Notes: generated from the sequence alone by a model not told the origin. Shown: positions 12,201-25,089, counted from the first letter of the stretch. The stretch is 64,000 nt of DNA from Paulownia fortunei (GCA_019321725.1 CM033114.1:17960278-18024277); one strand, 5' to 3'. Translations and numbers: made by a program.

Positions 12201-15200
12201 AAGGCGTAGCTTATAAATATTTAATTGATAGTTATATTTTACAATGAATAATTTTTTAAAAAAAGAAATGAATGAGATCAAATTTAAAATTTTATAGTTC
12301 TTTCAACGACATAAGAAATATATATTAATTTTATATATCAAGAATAATAAAACTTTTTATAATTATACATGGTTCACAATTTACAATTGTAATTTGTAAT
12401 AAAATGGAAGAGTCAAGTTCTATTTCACATGTCATCTGTAATATTATAATACATCGTACACTTTCAGGAAAAAAAATAAAGTGAGTTATTTTCAGATGCA
12501 TTTTTTGTTATACATTAATAATATTACATAAACCTCATGATTTAAATATTGGTCTAATATTTCTTTTTTCATATTTATGCATTTTTAAAGATGACCCTCA
12601 GTGTTTGAAAATTATATGTATTTCGAACATATAAAAGTTAATTTGTACTCTTTCCTTAAATAAATATACTTGAACTTTAATTTTGATCTTTTACATATTT
12701 CTAATAATTTATACTTTTTGAAAACTATGTTTTTGTGAAAAGTCCAAAAAGTTAAGAAGAAAACAGATTTAAACTATAAACAAGAATTTATTATGACTTT
12801 CAAACAATTTTCCAACCATGTCTCATAAGCATATATAGAGAAATTCACATGATAAATTACGGTCGTTTCAAAGTTGAAAATTACGCACCACTATATTTTT
12901 ATGAAAAAGGGAATAACTTTGAAAAATTAATTGGTAGTTATCTTTTATAGTAATTAATTTTATAAAAAAATTGAAATGAATAAAATAAAATTTTAATTTT
13001 ATAATCTCTTGTAGATTAATTTTTAGATATGGAGAATAATTAGAATTTTTATAATATTACATGGTTCATAAATTTACAACTGCAAATTTTTTTAATAAAA
13101 TGAAAGACTTTAGTCATTGCAAATGACATATTTAATAGTATAATGAATTGTAAACTTTCAAAAAAAATTAAAATATGTTATTTCATATGCATGTTTTTCT
13201 TAGATAAATAATAATACAAATTTTGTATATTGTTAAACCTCATGATTTAGATTGTGGTCTAAAGATTTTTTTCATAATTATGCATTTTAAAAGATGACCC
13301 TCACTTAATGTTTCTAAAATTATATATACTAATAAAAGTACTTTATATTCTTTCCATCACTAAATTTAATTTAACTTTAGTTTTGATTTTTTACTTAATT
13401 CTAATAATTTATGCATTTTGAAAACTATATTTTTTTCCATTAGTATTCATTGTTTTCTCATATATGAATTTGCAAGTTATCTTTTAAATAATCAAGAAGA
13501 TATAATTTAATTTAAGATTTTTTATTTTAAAATACTCATTTAAAAATCTTTAGTTTTTGTCTCAAACATAAAAGTTAATCAATATTATTATAATTGATGA
13601 TTGCCTCAAAATTAAAATTTTGGTCTCCTATTTCTTTTTTAAAACTACATATAGTTTTATTGTTTTAGAAATTAAGATATTAGGTATACAATCGAAGAGA
13701 GTTTCAAAATTAAATTATTGATGATTGCCTCAAAATTAAAATGTTGTCTTCTATTTCTTTTTAAAAACAATATATGATTTTATTATTTCTAGTTTAAGAT
13801 ATTTAGTTATCAATCAAAGTGAGTTTCAAATTTGAATTTTGGCTTATCACTTTTCTCACATTTTTTTAAAGCCTAGCTTTTAATTATAATAATGGATTAT
13901 TGTCAAATATGTAAGGATATATTCTTTTGTTTTTAATTACAATTTTTTGTTTTGGGAATTTTTTATATAACAGGGCTAGAGATATATTTTACTAAAATTG
14001 CAAACCTTAGGAAAAGTGAATTCAAATAATCTTAAGTTCAAGTGTTATGATAATGATATTTACATGATTGTTAATAAAACCTTAGAAGAGATTTTAAATT
14101 AAATTTTTATATAGTGAGATTTTAAAAAAAAGATTAGATAGAATAAGACAAAGTCACTTTGTAACAATTTAATGTCTAAAAATGTATATATGCTAATGTA
14201 AGAAGAAAAATTAAAAGAGCATCATTTAATATGTACAATTTTGATATTTACGGACAAAAATCAAGTATTTCTTAACTGTATGTTAATTCAGGTACTAATA
14301 TGACATTAACTATAAAATTCATTCAACAAATTCAGCCTTCATATTTATTATGTTAAATCATTCATAGTAAGTTTAAGGGATTATTTTCACTTTGAGGTGT
14401 GAATCTTTGGCAACTAGCCCTTATTAAATAAACAATTCTTAGAGAAGTTCATTTAAAGATCAAAGTACCATATCCTTTTATTTTTGAAAAAAGGCATAAC
14501 TTATAAATATCTAATTGATAGTTATATTTTATATTAAATAATTTACAAAAAAAAAGAAATGAATGAGATCAAATTTTAAACTTTATAGTCCAGACAACGA
14601 CATAAGGAGTACATATTAATTATGTATATAAAGAATAGTTTTAATTTTTAATTTATACATGGTTCACTATTTACAATTATATAATTTTATAATAAAATAG
14701 AAGAGTCAAGTTCAATAGCATATGTTATCTTTAATAGTATAATATATAATACACTTTCAGGAAAAAAAAAGAGAAATTATTTACAGATGTATTTTTTATT
14801 ATAAATAAATAATAATACGTAGACCTCATATTTAAATGCTGGTCTAATATTTTTTTTTCTTCATATTTATGCATTTTAAAGATGGCCCTCACTTAGCGTT
14901 TTGAAAATTATATGTTCGAACATATAAAAGTTAATTTATCCTCGTTCCTTAATTAAATATACTTGAACTTATTTCTAATAATTTATGCATTTTGAAAACT
15001 TTGTTTTTATGAAAAGTTCAAAAAAGTTAAAAAGAAAACAGATTTAAACTCTAAACTAGAATTTGTTATAACTTTCAAAAATTATATTTTATTTTGCTCC
15101 TCATTAATTTTAGTTTCAATATTATATTGTAACTCCAACATCTTGTGTTTATTATAGTTTTTTATTTCTTACTTATATGAAATTATTAGACAATCTTAAT

Positions 15201-15724
15201 CAATATTAATAATAGATGGAACTTAATATAATTAAAAGAAGTAAAATAAAAATAGTAAAGGATAATTTAAATTAATAGAATTAAAAAGGGTGTACATGTG
15301 GCAAAAGTGAGTCCTGTTTAAACGGACATCCTTAAAATTTAGGAAAATCTAGACATTAGTAAATGATATTTATGACAAAACTCATGTAACGAAATAATTA
15401 GATTTAACAAAATGAAATATATAATATAAAGATTGAAACAAGAATTTAAATTGAATAGAATGTAAACAAAAAATAGAAGAACTTCATATAACATGTATCG
15501 ATTTGATATTACTTGGGTATTTTTTTTTGTTTAATTATTTATATTAATCTTTACTTATAGAAAATAAAAAATTTAGAAATACTTGAAATATTTTTGTTTT
15601 GCACTAATTAAGTATTTAAGTAATATTTCTTTATTTATAAAATTACCTTCAAACATTTTAGTTATTAACTTATATAATTAGTAAACTTCTAAGAATCACG
15701 TGCAACACATGTGCTTCTTACTAC
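9225..15724. repeat. Large AT-rich non-coding repeat family, block 1
   Basis: The same ordered set of words occurs repeatedly here and in 44140-49782: gatgattgcctcaaaattaa (11299, 11427, 13599, 13718), gttaataaaaccttagaaga (14070, related near 11780), gaaatgaatgagatcaaatt (12266, 14559), and aaaagtccaaaaa (9230, 12740). No ORF of note is present. Block 1 contains about two full tandem turns of the unit plus partial ones. Inverted copies lie at 50480-51340 and 56820-57617. The right end is a Helitron-like hairpin (15697-15724), so a decayed non-autonomous Helitron is one explanation; I see no matching 5' end in this block. Confidence 0.6.
15697..15724 (+). other. Helitron-like 3' terminal hairpin
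   Basis: CACGTG, a CAACA loop and CATGTG form a 6-bp stem with one G-T pair. Seven bases later comes CTAC, where Helitrons have CTRR. The GC-rich hairpin followed by the terminal tetranucleotide in an AT-rich setting is the Helitron 3' pattern. The last base departs from the consensus. Confidence 0.4.
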
Positions 15725-16137
15725 AAAAATGTATGTGACCACTAAGAAGACATATGCTTCCTAGAAAATTTGAACACATAGTCATAGAACGCAGTTTTAA
15801 GCTTAGGAACAGAGGGTCCGTTTGAAAGAGCAATACCCTCTTCAAAATGATTTAGATCTGCTTGGTTCAGAAAGCCCTCAGCTGCCCATAATTTATATTT
15901 GAAAACTGCTCATTAGCATGGACATTTTCCATGTTATATCACAAACTTATTTTTAGTAAAGTAATCTTTTACAAGAAAAGGAAAAATATACACTTCCAGG
16001 ACTACATGAGAAAGTCACACAACATAACTGCGATTTAGATTTGAAGATGAATAAGTTAATGACTTTGAACTTAATTGCTTAAAAAAATAATATGATCCAT
16101 TGAACTTACTTGAGTGATTTACCAATTTAAAGCTATT

Positions 16138-16237
16138 NNNNNNNNNNNNNNNNNNNNNNNNNNNNNNNNNNNNNNNNNNNNNNNNNNNNNNNNNNNNNNN
16201 NNNNNNNNNNNNNNNNNNNNNNNNNNNNNNNNNNNNN
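16138..16237. other. Assembly gap of 100 N
   Basis: Exactly 100 undetermined bases, the usual placeholder for a gap of unknown size. Translations across it are meaningless. Confidence 0.99.
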
Positions 16238-16500
16238 TTCAATTATCAATTTATGTTCAAGTTGAGTTTTCTACATTGTTCTTAATGCTTTCAATTACTT
16301 GGTCACTAATTGAATGATTTGCTAATCATACTGACCCGATAGGTAATATATGTGTCAAGTTCTATGTGTAGAAAACCATAAATTGCATGTGAGATAGGAA
16401 TATACTTACATGGTTTGTGTAGTCTTGTTGGAGATCCATAGAACCTAATGAATTGTTGATTGTTGTAATTCACACTTAATTTTTTCTTTGTCTAGATAGA
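16238..16500 (+). mobile_element. Fragment of an LTR related to the element H LTR
   Basis: Matches the interior of the H LTR around 21370-21600: shared words include ggtcactaattgaatg/ggccactaatagatg, gttctatgtgtagaaaacca/gttctacgtgtagaaagcca, and ccatagaacctaatgaattg/ccatggaacctaatgattta. The left end is cut by the assembly gap, so a whole second element may be missing from the assembly. Confidence 0.65.
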
Positions 16501-16724
16501 GTTTTTCTGCTTGTTACTTCTTCTAGTACCATATCCATTAGACTCTATTTCCTCTGGAGGTTGCTTTTAATCCATTGCTCTAATAAGAGGAGAGAGGATG
16601 ACACTTAACATGTTAAGCCTCCATGTATTGGGCAATAACTTTTTTTGCAACTCTTGTGGAAGTCCCATTTAGTCAGGACGAGTTGGAGTGCAACTGCTCA
16701 TGTTGGAGGATCTTTATCTAGGTG

Positions 16725-16995
16725 CCACTGAGTCAGACACTTCTAGGGTAACAAGGTAGAGGCTCTTAAGGCCATTGGAGCAGACGCTTTAGGGAAAATT
16801 TCTAGCGGAGACTCATGAGGCCACTAGGGTGGACGCTGAGGCGAAAGCTCTTAAGGCTGCAGATATGGATGCTCTTGGGTTCGCTAGGGCAGAGACTCCT
16901 AAGGCTTCTCGGGAGACAACTCTTAAGGCTAGGGGCATTTCTGGCAAATGCTGGGGTAGACACTCCTAAGGCCACGGGGGGGACACTTTTAGTGG
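16725..16995 (+). repeat. Coding-like minisatellite of about 24 bp
   Basis: Repeats of the type gcagagactcctaaggctnctngg: cttaaggcc, catgaggcc, cttaaggct, cctaaggct and cctaaggcc recur at roughly 24-bp steps. In one frame this reads as a short repeat of the type ETPKA. The GC content is well above the neighbourhood. Stops interrupt it, so it is probably a decayed repeat domain of an element or gene. Confidence 0.55.
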
Positions 16996-17950
16996 ATTCT
17001 CCAAAGACCGCGAGTCTAGTGGTCACTTTTGGCATATTTTGAGGGTCGTTGCTTTGCTCCACTTTTGTTAGTCCTTTATTCTTAGTGATAGTTCCTCAAT
17101 TGGGAGTTACTACTCCGGTATCACACGAGCGTATTGGTGTTGAGACCTAGAAGATTGCTCGAGCGAGACCACAATGGGCTACTGATCTACTCCGTCTCCA
17201 TAGCCCCCCATTCTGGGTGGGCATGATGAATGCTTGTTTTTTTTGCTCGTGATTGGGTTTGCATCCTCTATGTCCAGGTAGGAGTTCCTTTAGACGGTGC
17301 TAAAGTGATGTCTTGTGTTACCTGAGGTTCATATGCGAACAACTTCTATTGAATTATCATTCCTAGCAGCTTTTAGATAGAGAGGTTCATGCTTGCAATA
17401 CAAAAAAAAACCGTTAGGGGTTATCTAAGAGTGTCTCGAGGAAACCCCTCTTATGCTTAAGTCAACAATAGTTTTAGAGAGAAAATAGTAACTGAATACG
17501 CTAAAATGAGCAAATAAATTACGTACCTTGTTTATAAGGAGGATGAGAGTATTTATACCTGTTTAAATAGGACATGGACAGCATGGTCATTTGATATGAT
17601 CAGGGTCTTGTGAGCCTGTATGCCTATTAGGCTAATATCTAATATTCTGGATCGTACAAGCCTCTTACATGACTTGGGTCGCTTGAGTCTGAATACCTTA
17701 TTGGGCTAAAGTTGGATAACATTTGAGCCTAATTTAAAATTTGCCCATCATATTAACATAGTTATTTGGTTGTATAATTATTCTTATAATCTCGCCACTA
17801 CTTTTTATTTCTCTATCTACCGAGGCAATATTTAGGAGGAGCATACAATGATATGGTGCTCTATAAATTCCTCCCAAATCTCAAATATACATATACATTT
17901 GTTTACATACACCTTACATATCCCTAGGCATACACTGAGAGAGTACTAGC
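16996..17950. other. Unassigned sequence
   Basis: No coding signature. The text at 17400-17780 looks like transposon UTR, but no ends or domains could be fixed. Confidence 0.35.
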
Positions 17951-17959
17951 TTGGTCTTT

Positions 17960-19290
17960 CATTTTTCTTTCTTTTGTTTTTCTATTTTTTTCTTTCATCA
18001 AGTGACTGTTGCCACTCCCACTGTGTATTTGAAAATTGCAAAAAATTAATATAAATATCAAATTATTGACATATATAAAAATTAAAGTTGTGCAATTTAC
18101 GTAGGATTGAGAGCTTTTGTATAATAAACAATTTCATCCCCAATAATTGCTTCTGCAAGGAATTAAATCCATGTCCTTGACTTTCATATCAATTGTTGGA
18201 TCACGTACTTCTTTTGTACTAAAAACTATAGTTGTTGCCAATGATGCAACTCAAATATTTAAATCATAAAGTAGCACAAGTGCTGCTTTTTTATTGTGGC
18301 TCCACCACAAGAGTAATTATTTTTGTGACAACCAACAATCTCATCCCAACAATTGTCATGTGACCCACCATGAGAGCAATTGTTACCATAAAGGCCAACA
18401 ATTTATGATGTAGCACTATCAAGTGGCGAAAATATCAAACCTCATATTTCACCATATTTTCAAAAGTTAGAAAAATCTTTTAAAACACTTTCCATGTGCC
18501 ATTTTTAGTTTTCAATTTTTTTTTGAAATATATGGGCATTTAAAAAAATGTTAATGAACAATATAAGTGTTGTTGTAACTTAATTTTCTCAATTATATCT
18601 CTAAACCATTGATATTGCTTTTAGTGATATATCTAGAAACTAAAATAGTACCCATTATATTTGTTTGGAAACTAAAATGTGGTTAGTTAAGGTAGAAATT
18701 TTTAATTTTTTTTTTAAAACTTAGTGTTCATTAAACTTATTTGTGAATCTTATATTTACACAGAGAACACTAAAATCTAAATTACATATCTCATAAAATT
18801 TAGTGTTTTGAGTTAATTTAAACTCACCTTAAATATTATACTCCATCTCTTCCAGCTATTGTTTCTATTTTCTTTTAGAGAGTGATTAGAAAATACCAGC
18901 TTGACATTTTTTTATCTTTCCTTTTATTTTTATCTTTTTGACTTTTAACAAATGATTTGTCCATTCCCAATATGTATCTAAATATTACAAAAAATTAATA
19001 TGGTATCAATTTTTTTGAGAAAGACAAAAAATAAAGTTGTACAATTTATGATCTAGTTTTATCAAGAGGCGTAAAAATCATTCTTCATATTCTACTATAT
19101 GTTTTTGAAGGTAGGAAAATCTTTTAAAAAGTTTTCAAATGTTTCCAAAGTGTTTCGGCGTATTAAAAAATGTGAACTATACCCTAATTTTCTTACATAG
19201 TAACTTAATTTTCTCAAGTATACCCTAATTCATTGATTTGCTTTTAGTATATTTAGAAACTAAAATAGTGCTCATTCTATTTGCTCCAAA
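17960..19290. repeat. Old tandem duplication (about 17960-18690 and 18880-19290)
   Basis: Both halves carry, in the same order: gcaaaaaattaatat/acaaaaaattaatat, aattaaagttgtgcaatttac/aataaagttgtacaatttat, tatcaagtggcgaaaat/tatcaagaggcgtaaaa, and gcttttagtgatatatctagaaac/gcttttagtatatttagaaac. The copies are clearly diverged. There is no coding content. Confidence 0.65.
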
Positions 19291-20330
19291 ATATTTCTCT
19301 GAAATCAAATGTAAAAACGATAATAACAGGGCTAGGTTTCAGAGAGATAGAAGAGAGACAAATTTACAGAGAGAACTGATTATGACAATATATGTTTTAT
19401 ATCTCAACAACTAATGGTTTATTTTCAAATAAAAGTTCCCACTGAAAGTCATTTGATTCTGGCACCTAACAACCAAATTATTGTTCATGAGCCAGATAAC
19501 GAAGGTAGGGCACGATTTTTTTTTTTTTAAATAGTAGATAAAGAGATATTTTTTTTTTTTTAATGAGGACAAAATCTAAAATTTTAAAATTTTATATTAA
19601 AATTTTATATTATTTTAAAAAATTATGAAATTAAAGGGACAAGCACTGCCGCCGGCCCCTTCGCTCCGCCTTTAAGCACATTTTTTCTACTTAATTATTA
19701 GCAGAATCCATTACTATCCAATTAAGATAGGAAGCTACAACAGCTCACAGCCCATCGTAAATATAGTAGCTAAATGATTAGCATCTCATGTAATTGCAGT
19801 TGCAACTATCTAAGAAATGCTGTAAAAACTTCTTCATAAACAATGTTGGTTCCACGGCAAATCATCATTCTCTGCTCAAAATTTTTTGTGCACATACAAA
19901 ATATATTCCCCTTTTCAATTCTTCTTTAATTAGTTCACTTTCACATTATGTAAGTTTTTTTTATACTAGAAAGTAATATATGCTTTAGACGTAACAAGAA
20001 AATTAATAAAAATATTAAAGTTATCACTGATTGTAAATATTTATGTAAAAATATTTTTTTGATCCAATAATGATTATGATTTTTATAAACTTAATAGTGG
20101 CAAATATTGTTAATAAGTTGCTCAAATTAAAAATTAATGACACAAAATACTATAACTAATATCCTTGTTTGTTGTAGCAAGAGGTCAAATGTAGCAATTT
20201 TTACCATGAATAATATCATTGGTCATAAAGCTCTGTTACATATTTCTATTATTTAACTATTATTTCATCCGATTGTAGGTAAATCACAAAAAGGAGATTT
20301 TACGTGTATCTAGTAGGTTAGCATTGCATT
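19291..20330. other. Non-coding AT-rich stretch
   Basis: Long A and T runs (19517-19560) and no supported feature. Confidence 0.4.
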
Positions 20331-20522
20331 ATGTTCTTTGGTGCCTTTATTGTTTTAGTTTTTATTTTTTTTTCTTCTGTTGATGCCATCTCTGATATTC
20401 ACAAACAAACACTTGCAAGATTCTCAAATCAAATGAAGGAAAAATTGAGGAATCTTTCACATTATGGTGTGAGAAATTGTCATCTGCTTATATATTTTGT
20501 AATATTTTATCCCCAATCATAG
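20331..20522 (+). CDS. Candidate small ORF with signal-peptide-like start (63 aa)
   Basis: Begins MFFGAFIVLVFIFFSSVDA, a hydrophobic N-terminus with a plausible signal-peptidase site, followed by a polar stretch (ISDIHKQTLARFSNQMKEK). No family recognised. It could be a first exon cut off by the H LTR, which starts about 85 bp downstream, or a chance ORF. No Kozak or promoter evidence was found. Confidence 0.15.
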   Translation: MFFGAFIVLVFIFFSSVDAISDIHKQTLARFSNQMKEKLRNLSHYGVRNCHLLIYFVIFYPQS

Positions 20523-20606
20523 AGGTATGTCTTAAAAAATAATGTTGCCCACTGAATCATGCCATTGTAACATTTGAACAACCAAATTATTGTACTAGAA
20601 AACTGA

Positions 20607-21983
20607 TGAGTTGTTTTATACCAACTATTTTGATATCCTCTTTATTTAGTATTTTATTGATTTTCAAGGATTCTGTGTTGTTTTATGCATTTTGTGTAAT
20701 TGAATAGATACAAAAAAAAGAGAAGGAAAATTGGTAATGAATACGAAAATTCTCCAGAAGTTGAAGAATTAGTGTCGCAGCCCCAGAATTTGATGTTGCA
20801 GCCTTGAAGTTCAAAATCTTCAGTTGATTTTGTGTCACGGCCTAGGTTTCCTGAGCCAAAACACAAAGAGGACCTTGAAGCGGCATCATTTGCTAAAAGT
20901 TTGTCTAGAGAATTTCATGCCGGGGCCTGAGAGTTTCGTGCTGCAGCGCCAATTAAAAAAAATTCCATATAGTTTAATGTCGCGATGCCAATCTGTCGGG
21001 CCGCAACTTTAATCGGCGAAAAATTTAAAAAATAATTTTTAAGCAGGTTTGGGACTTCTTTTTGAAGAGCTATAAAATCCAATATCTTTCACGAATCGAA
21101 GGACTTCTTTTGGCTGGAGAACACTTAGAAATGCCAGAGGAAAGCAACACAAGGCTTGAAGATTCAAGATTGATTTTTTTTTTCTTCAAGATTTCAGAGT
21201 TCTTTTTTTTTTTTTTTTTTTACTTATCTTTTGTCATGAATTCATATTTGTGTATGAATTTGTTAGACATGATTAGGAGTTGAGTTTTTCTAATCTAGAG
21301 TTTTGATATAACCTAATGAGGATGATTTGAGTTTATCTTGTTAATTCAATTCAATTGAATGTTTATTTTCTCTAGTTGAGTATTCTACATAGGTTTTAAT
21401 GTTTTAATTTCTAATTAATTGGCCACTAATAGATGAATTGTTAATCATATGGATCTGGAGGTGATGTATTTGTTTAGTTCTACGTGTAGAAAGCCACACA
21501 ATTGCATGTTAGGTATGAATATACTTATATGGTTTATATACTCTTAATTGATATCCATGGAACCTAATGATTTATTAATTTTTTAATTCATATAAAAATA
21601 TAATGGGTTAGTAATTGGTAAAATTTTTATTAGATCTTAGAAGAGGCTATTGAATAATTGAAGAATTATGGACTATCAACTAGGAACATAAATTGAGATT
21701 GGTGCAATTGATTGTTCAAGTTTGACTAATTATGGTGAAATCATAAACTTTAGATTTTTAAGTTATAAGAAGTTAGTATGTATTTACTTTCAAATCTTGG
21801 TTAGTGTTAGTTTAATTTATTTCATTTTCATCAACTCAAGTGTTTCATTTGTTCAAATAAAATTAGAGTTAACCCAATTTTGGTATTTAATAGTTGATCA
21901 GTCCTCATGGGAATAATATTCTATTCATCATTTTATTACTTGTTAACTATAACGTGTATTTGTTTTTCATAACATCCATAATA
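20607..21983 (+). mobile_element. Element H 5' LTR
   Basis: It starts at tgatgagttgttttatacca and ends a few bases before the PBS; the exact end is uncertain within about 15 bp. No second full copy is in the window, so the left boundary rests on the TG start. A related fragment lies at 16238-16500. Confidence 0.55.
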
Positions 21984-21989
21984 AGTTTT

Positions 21990-22006
21990 TGGCGCCGTTG
22001 CTTGGA
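21990..22006 (+). other. Element H primer-binding site (tRNA-Asp)
   Basis: tggcgccgttgcttgga. The first 12 bases match the complement of the plant tRNA-Asp 3' end (TGGCGCCGTTGCCGGGG), and the last ones have decayed. Confidence 0.75.
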
Positions 22007-22129
22007 CCGTTTAATTTTATTAAATTTAATTTAAATTTTCTCTTTTATTTTCCTTTTATTGTTATTTTTACTTTTTCCAGAAGTTATTCTTAGGTGCAGG
22101 AGAAAATTTGGAAGTGAAATCTTGATTTC

Positions 22130-23300
22130 TTTTGACTGAGAATTTGAAAAAACTTGTAAATGAAATTGAAAGAAAAAGAGAGAAACCTCCAAACCAGCGC
22201 AAGACACCAAATAACAACAATAATGCACCACAACAAGCAGTTAGGATGAACAACAGGGCGCTTTGTGATTACGAATGCCTTTGGTTAATGAGAACCTTAC
22301 ATGGATTGTACACCCTACCATTTAGGGCAACAACTTTGAGATCAAGTCGACTATCCCCAAATGGTTCAGGCTAATCAGTTTTGTGGGTTAGCCAATAAGG
22401 ATCTGAATGCACACATAGCCTATTTTCTTGAAATCTACGATACGTTCAAGCGCAATGTGTTACTAATGATGCCATTAGATTGAGGGTTTTTCCTTTTGCA
22501 CTTAGGACAAAGCAAAGGGTTGGTTGAACTCATTACTACCTGGGCTAATCACCATTTGGGCTGACTTAGCTCAAACTTTTCTAGCTAAATTCTTCCCACC
22601 AGCTAAGACGATGAAGATGTGGAATGGCATCACCACATGTATTCAATATGACATAGAATCATTGTATGAGGCATGGGAAAGGTACAAGAATTTGTTGAGG
22701 AGATTCCCACATCAAGGCTTACCAGAATAGTTGCAAGTCCATACAATATATGATAGGTTAAGTGGCGTAACCCAAACTTTAGTATATTGCTAATATGTTG
22801 AGAGCAAGACCTCACAGTTTATTGTCTAGCAACTCTGAGACAAACCCTAAGAAAAATGGGCAAGCCATTAATCTTCGTTGTAGTAAGGGGTTGTTGGAAC
22901 TTGAAAGAAAAGTCACTGATCTAAAGAAGCTAGCAAAGGAGAGCATAGTTGAGGAGTTTGCTGAAACACCTAATAAGAAAGTTGAGAAATTAAAGTTAAT
23001 GTTGTTTCCATAAAATCCTCTACCATATGTGTCACCCATCAATATTTTCTTAACTCTTCCAGAAATAAAAGCTAGATAAGAATTTTTCTAAATTTTTGGA
23101 TGTCTTTTAAAAATTTTATATTAATATTCCTTTTGCAGATGATTTGGAGCAATTGTCCAGCTATGTAAAGTTCATGAAAGAGATCATTTCCAATAAAAGA
23201 AAGCTGGAGGAATATGAGACACTGGCGTTTATTAAGGAATACAATAACATCTTGCAGAAAAAGTTGAAAAACCTAGGGAGTTTTATGATTTATTGTAGAA
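22130..23300 (+). pseudogene. Element H gag
   Basis: Capsid-type gag with the conserved stretches AHIAYFLEI, WADLAQTFLAKFFPPAKT, YEAWERYKNLLRRFPHQGLP (22530-22730) and, further on, LSSYVKFMKEIISNKRKLEE near 23155. An Asn-rich stretch sits near 22210. Stops and frame changes occur throughout. Its frame order matches Athila gag-pol. Confidence 0.75.
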
Positions 23301-23309
23301 AATTCATTC

Positions 23310-23477
23310 TTTAAAAAAGCTTTATATGATCTTGGTGAAATTATTAGTTTAACACCACTCTTTATGTACAGAAAACTAAAACTTGGAGAAGCAAAGCCAA
23401 CCACAGTCTTACTACAACTCGCTCATAGGTCCATTAAGTACTCAAGATGAATAGTCGAAGATATGCTGGTCAAAGTT
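23310..23477 (+). pseudogene. Element H protease, left half
   Basis: DLGE at 23328-23339 stands where the aspartic protease has DLGA or DTGA, followed by RKLKLGEAKPTTVLLQLA and VEDMLVK. The reading is cut at 23477 by the insertion of A1 and resumes at 35244. The active-site Ala is replaced by Glu, so the enzyme was probably already dead or has decayed since. Confidence 0.7.
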
Positions 23478-25089
23478 TGATAAGTGCATATTTTGACATA
23501 TTTTTATATTAAATCCTTTATACTTTTCTTGCTTTATTCTTGTTAATATTCTTGTTTTATTAATATTTTGTGTTAGGGAATAAATGGAAGCATGTTTATA
23601 GACTTGTGAAGTTTTTGTAATTTGAGCATAACTTCATGATCAAAAGCCCTATGGACTTGAAACTTATTTCATTTGAAAGCCAAGAGATAGAGGTACAACT
23701 TTTTCTTTGAAATCTTAGCCCAATTCAATTTTGATGATAGCAGAAAATTCGTCCAAGTAGTTGCACAAAATGGATCACCAAAATTCGAATCAGAGTTCAG
23801 CCCAATATTGACTTATTTTACCAATTGGGTTATATCTCTTGAGCCCAAATTTATTTTGGGCAAAAATTTGGATATGTTATACCCAAGAGGTAAATAAACA
23901 AGTTTTTGGAAGACAAGATGGTGTGAAAATGTATCAAAATGGTAAAAACATAGGCTGCAATTTGCTGCTGCTGTTAAAGGGCGGCTCTTGGACATGACTC
24001 GGTAATTTGACCATATCTCCTTCATCCGACTACCAAATTTGACAAGAGATATATGAAAATATATCAACGCCAAAAAATCTACAATTTTAATTCTTCAAGT
24101 ATCTTCAAAATCTGGCTGTATCTGACCAAAAAATATAATTTAATTCAGTGGGTGAGAAATTTATGTAACAACTTACCAACTCTTGGCAACTAGCATTCCA
24201 CTTGATTAACCCCTCCATTATTTGTTTGGCCTCTAGCTTACTCCAAGTACTATAAATAGGTCATGTATTAAGCTTGTAAGAGGAAGGGGGTAGATGGTTT
24301 CTTTAGGCTAAGTTATCTAGTTTGTATGTTTTCTAGTATTGTAAGTTTTCGAGTAGTAATAGAAATGCATTCTCTAGTTTATCTTATATTTTTAGTCTTT
24401 GCTACTTTTATTATGTCTTTCTAAATTTCATTTTGTTGAGGAAAAAGAGTGAACCTCTTGATGGAGGAAGATGAATGGTTATAAGGGTAGAAAATATTTA
24501 AGTATGTCGTATTATTATTTTTATTTTTGAACAAAACCCTACTTGTTTTGTGGTGATTCTTGATTTATGTATCTCCAATGGCACAAAAAATACTTGAGTT
24601 CATTTAGCTTATTGTACAGTTTTACCCCACCAACTACTAATGTGAAACCTTGATTTGTTGTTGACGAAGGTGTGCATAAATGCTTGATCCCATAAATAAG
24701 TGTTGGTGTTAAGAGATAATTTGCAATAGTAAGACAATATCATGATTACCTTATTGCATGAGTTATTTGATAATATCTTCCATTGGAACCTTCATTATGT
24801 ATGGATTCCAATTATGGCAATTAATAGAGGTAAAAATAAATAAATAATCATTTCTCTATCCAAAACTCAAGAGTGGATCCCTAATCCTCACTACTTTTAT
24901 TACTTCGGTTTTTCTTTAGTTACAGCATACATTAATTGTTCATATATTTTGATTCACATAAACTCCATCTTTTTAGAAATATAAACTTGAATTCTTCAAA
25001 CAACTTCCCTGTGGATCGACCTCGGACTCACAAGAAATTTATTACTTAATACAACCTGCACTTGGGTTTGCAACCTTAAAGTTGTAACA
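23478..25089 (+). mobile_element. A1 5' LTR (1612 bp)
   Basis: Starts tgataagtgcatattttgac and ends gttgtaaca. Matches 33629-35238 and 57618-59174 along its full length. A TATA box lies at 24251. Confidence 0.9.
24251..24260 (+). promoter_or_regulatory. LTR TATA box (A1 5' LTR)
   Basis: tataaatagg, conserved at 58358 in the A3 LTR and altered to tataattagg at 34402 in the A1 3' LTR. It probably marks the start of R about 30 bp downstream. Confidence 0.6.

Noticed and set aside
16015..16317. Open reading frames across the N run on both strands
   Set aside because: They exist only because N codons are read as X; the flanks show no coding signature.
16802..17062. Overlapping open frames on both strands of 75-86 codons
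   Set aside because: They come from the 24-bp GC-rich minisatellite, which is open in several frames.
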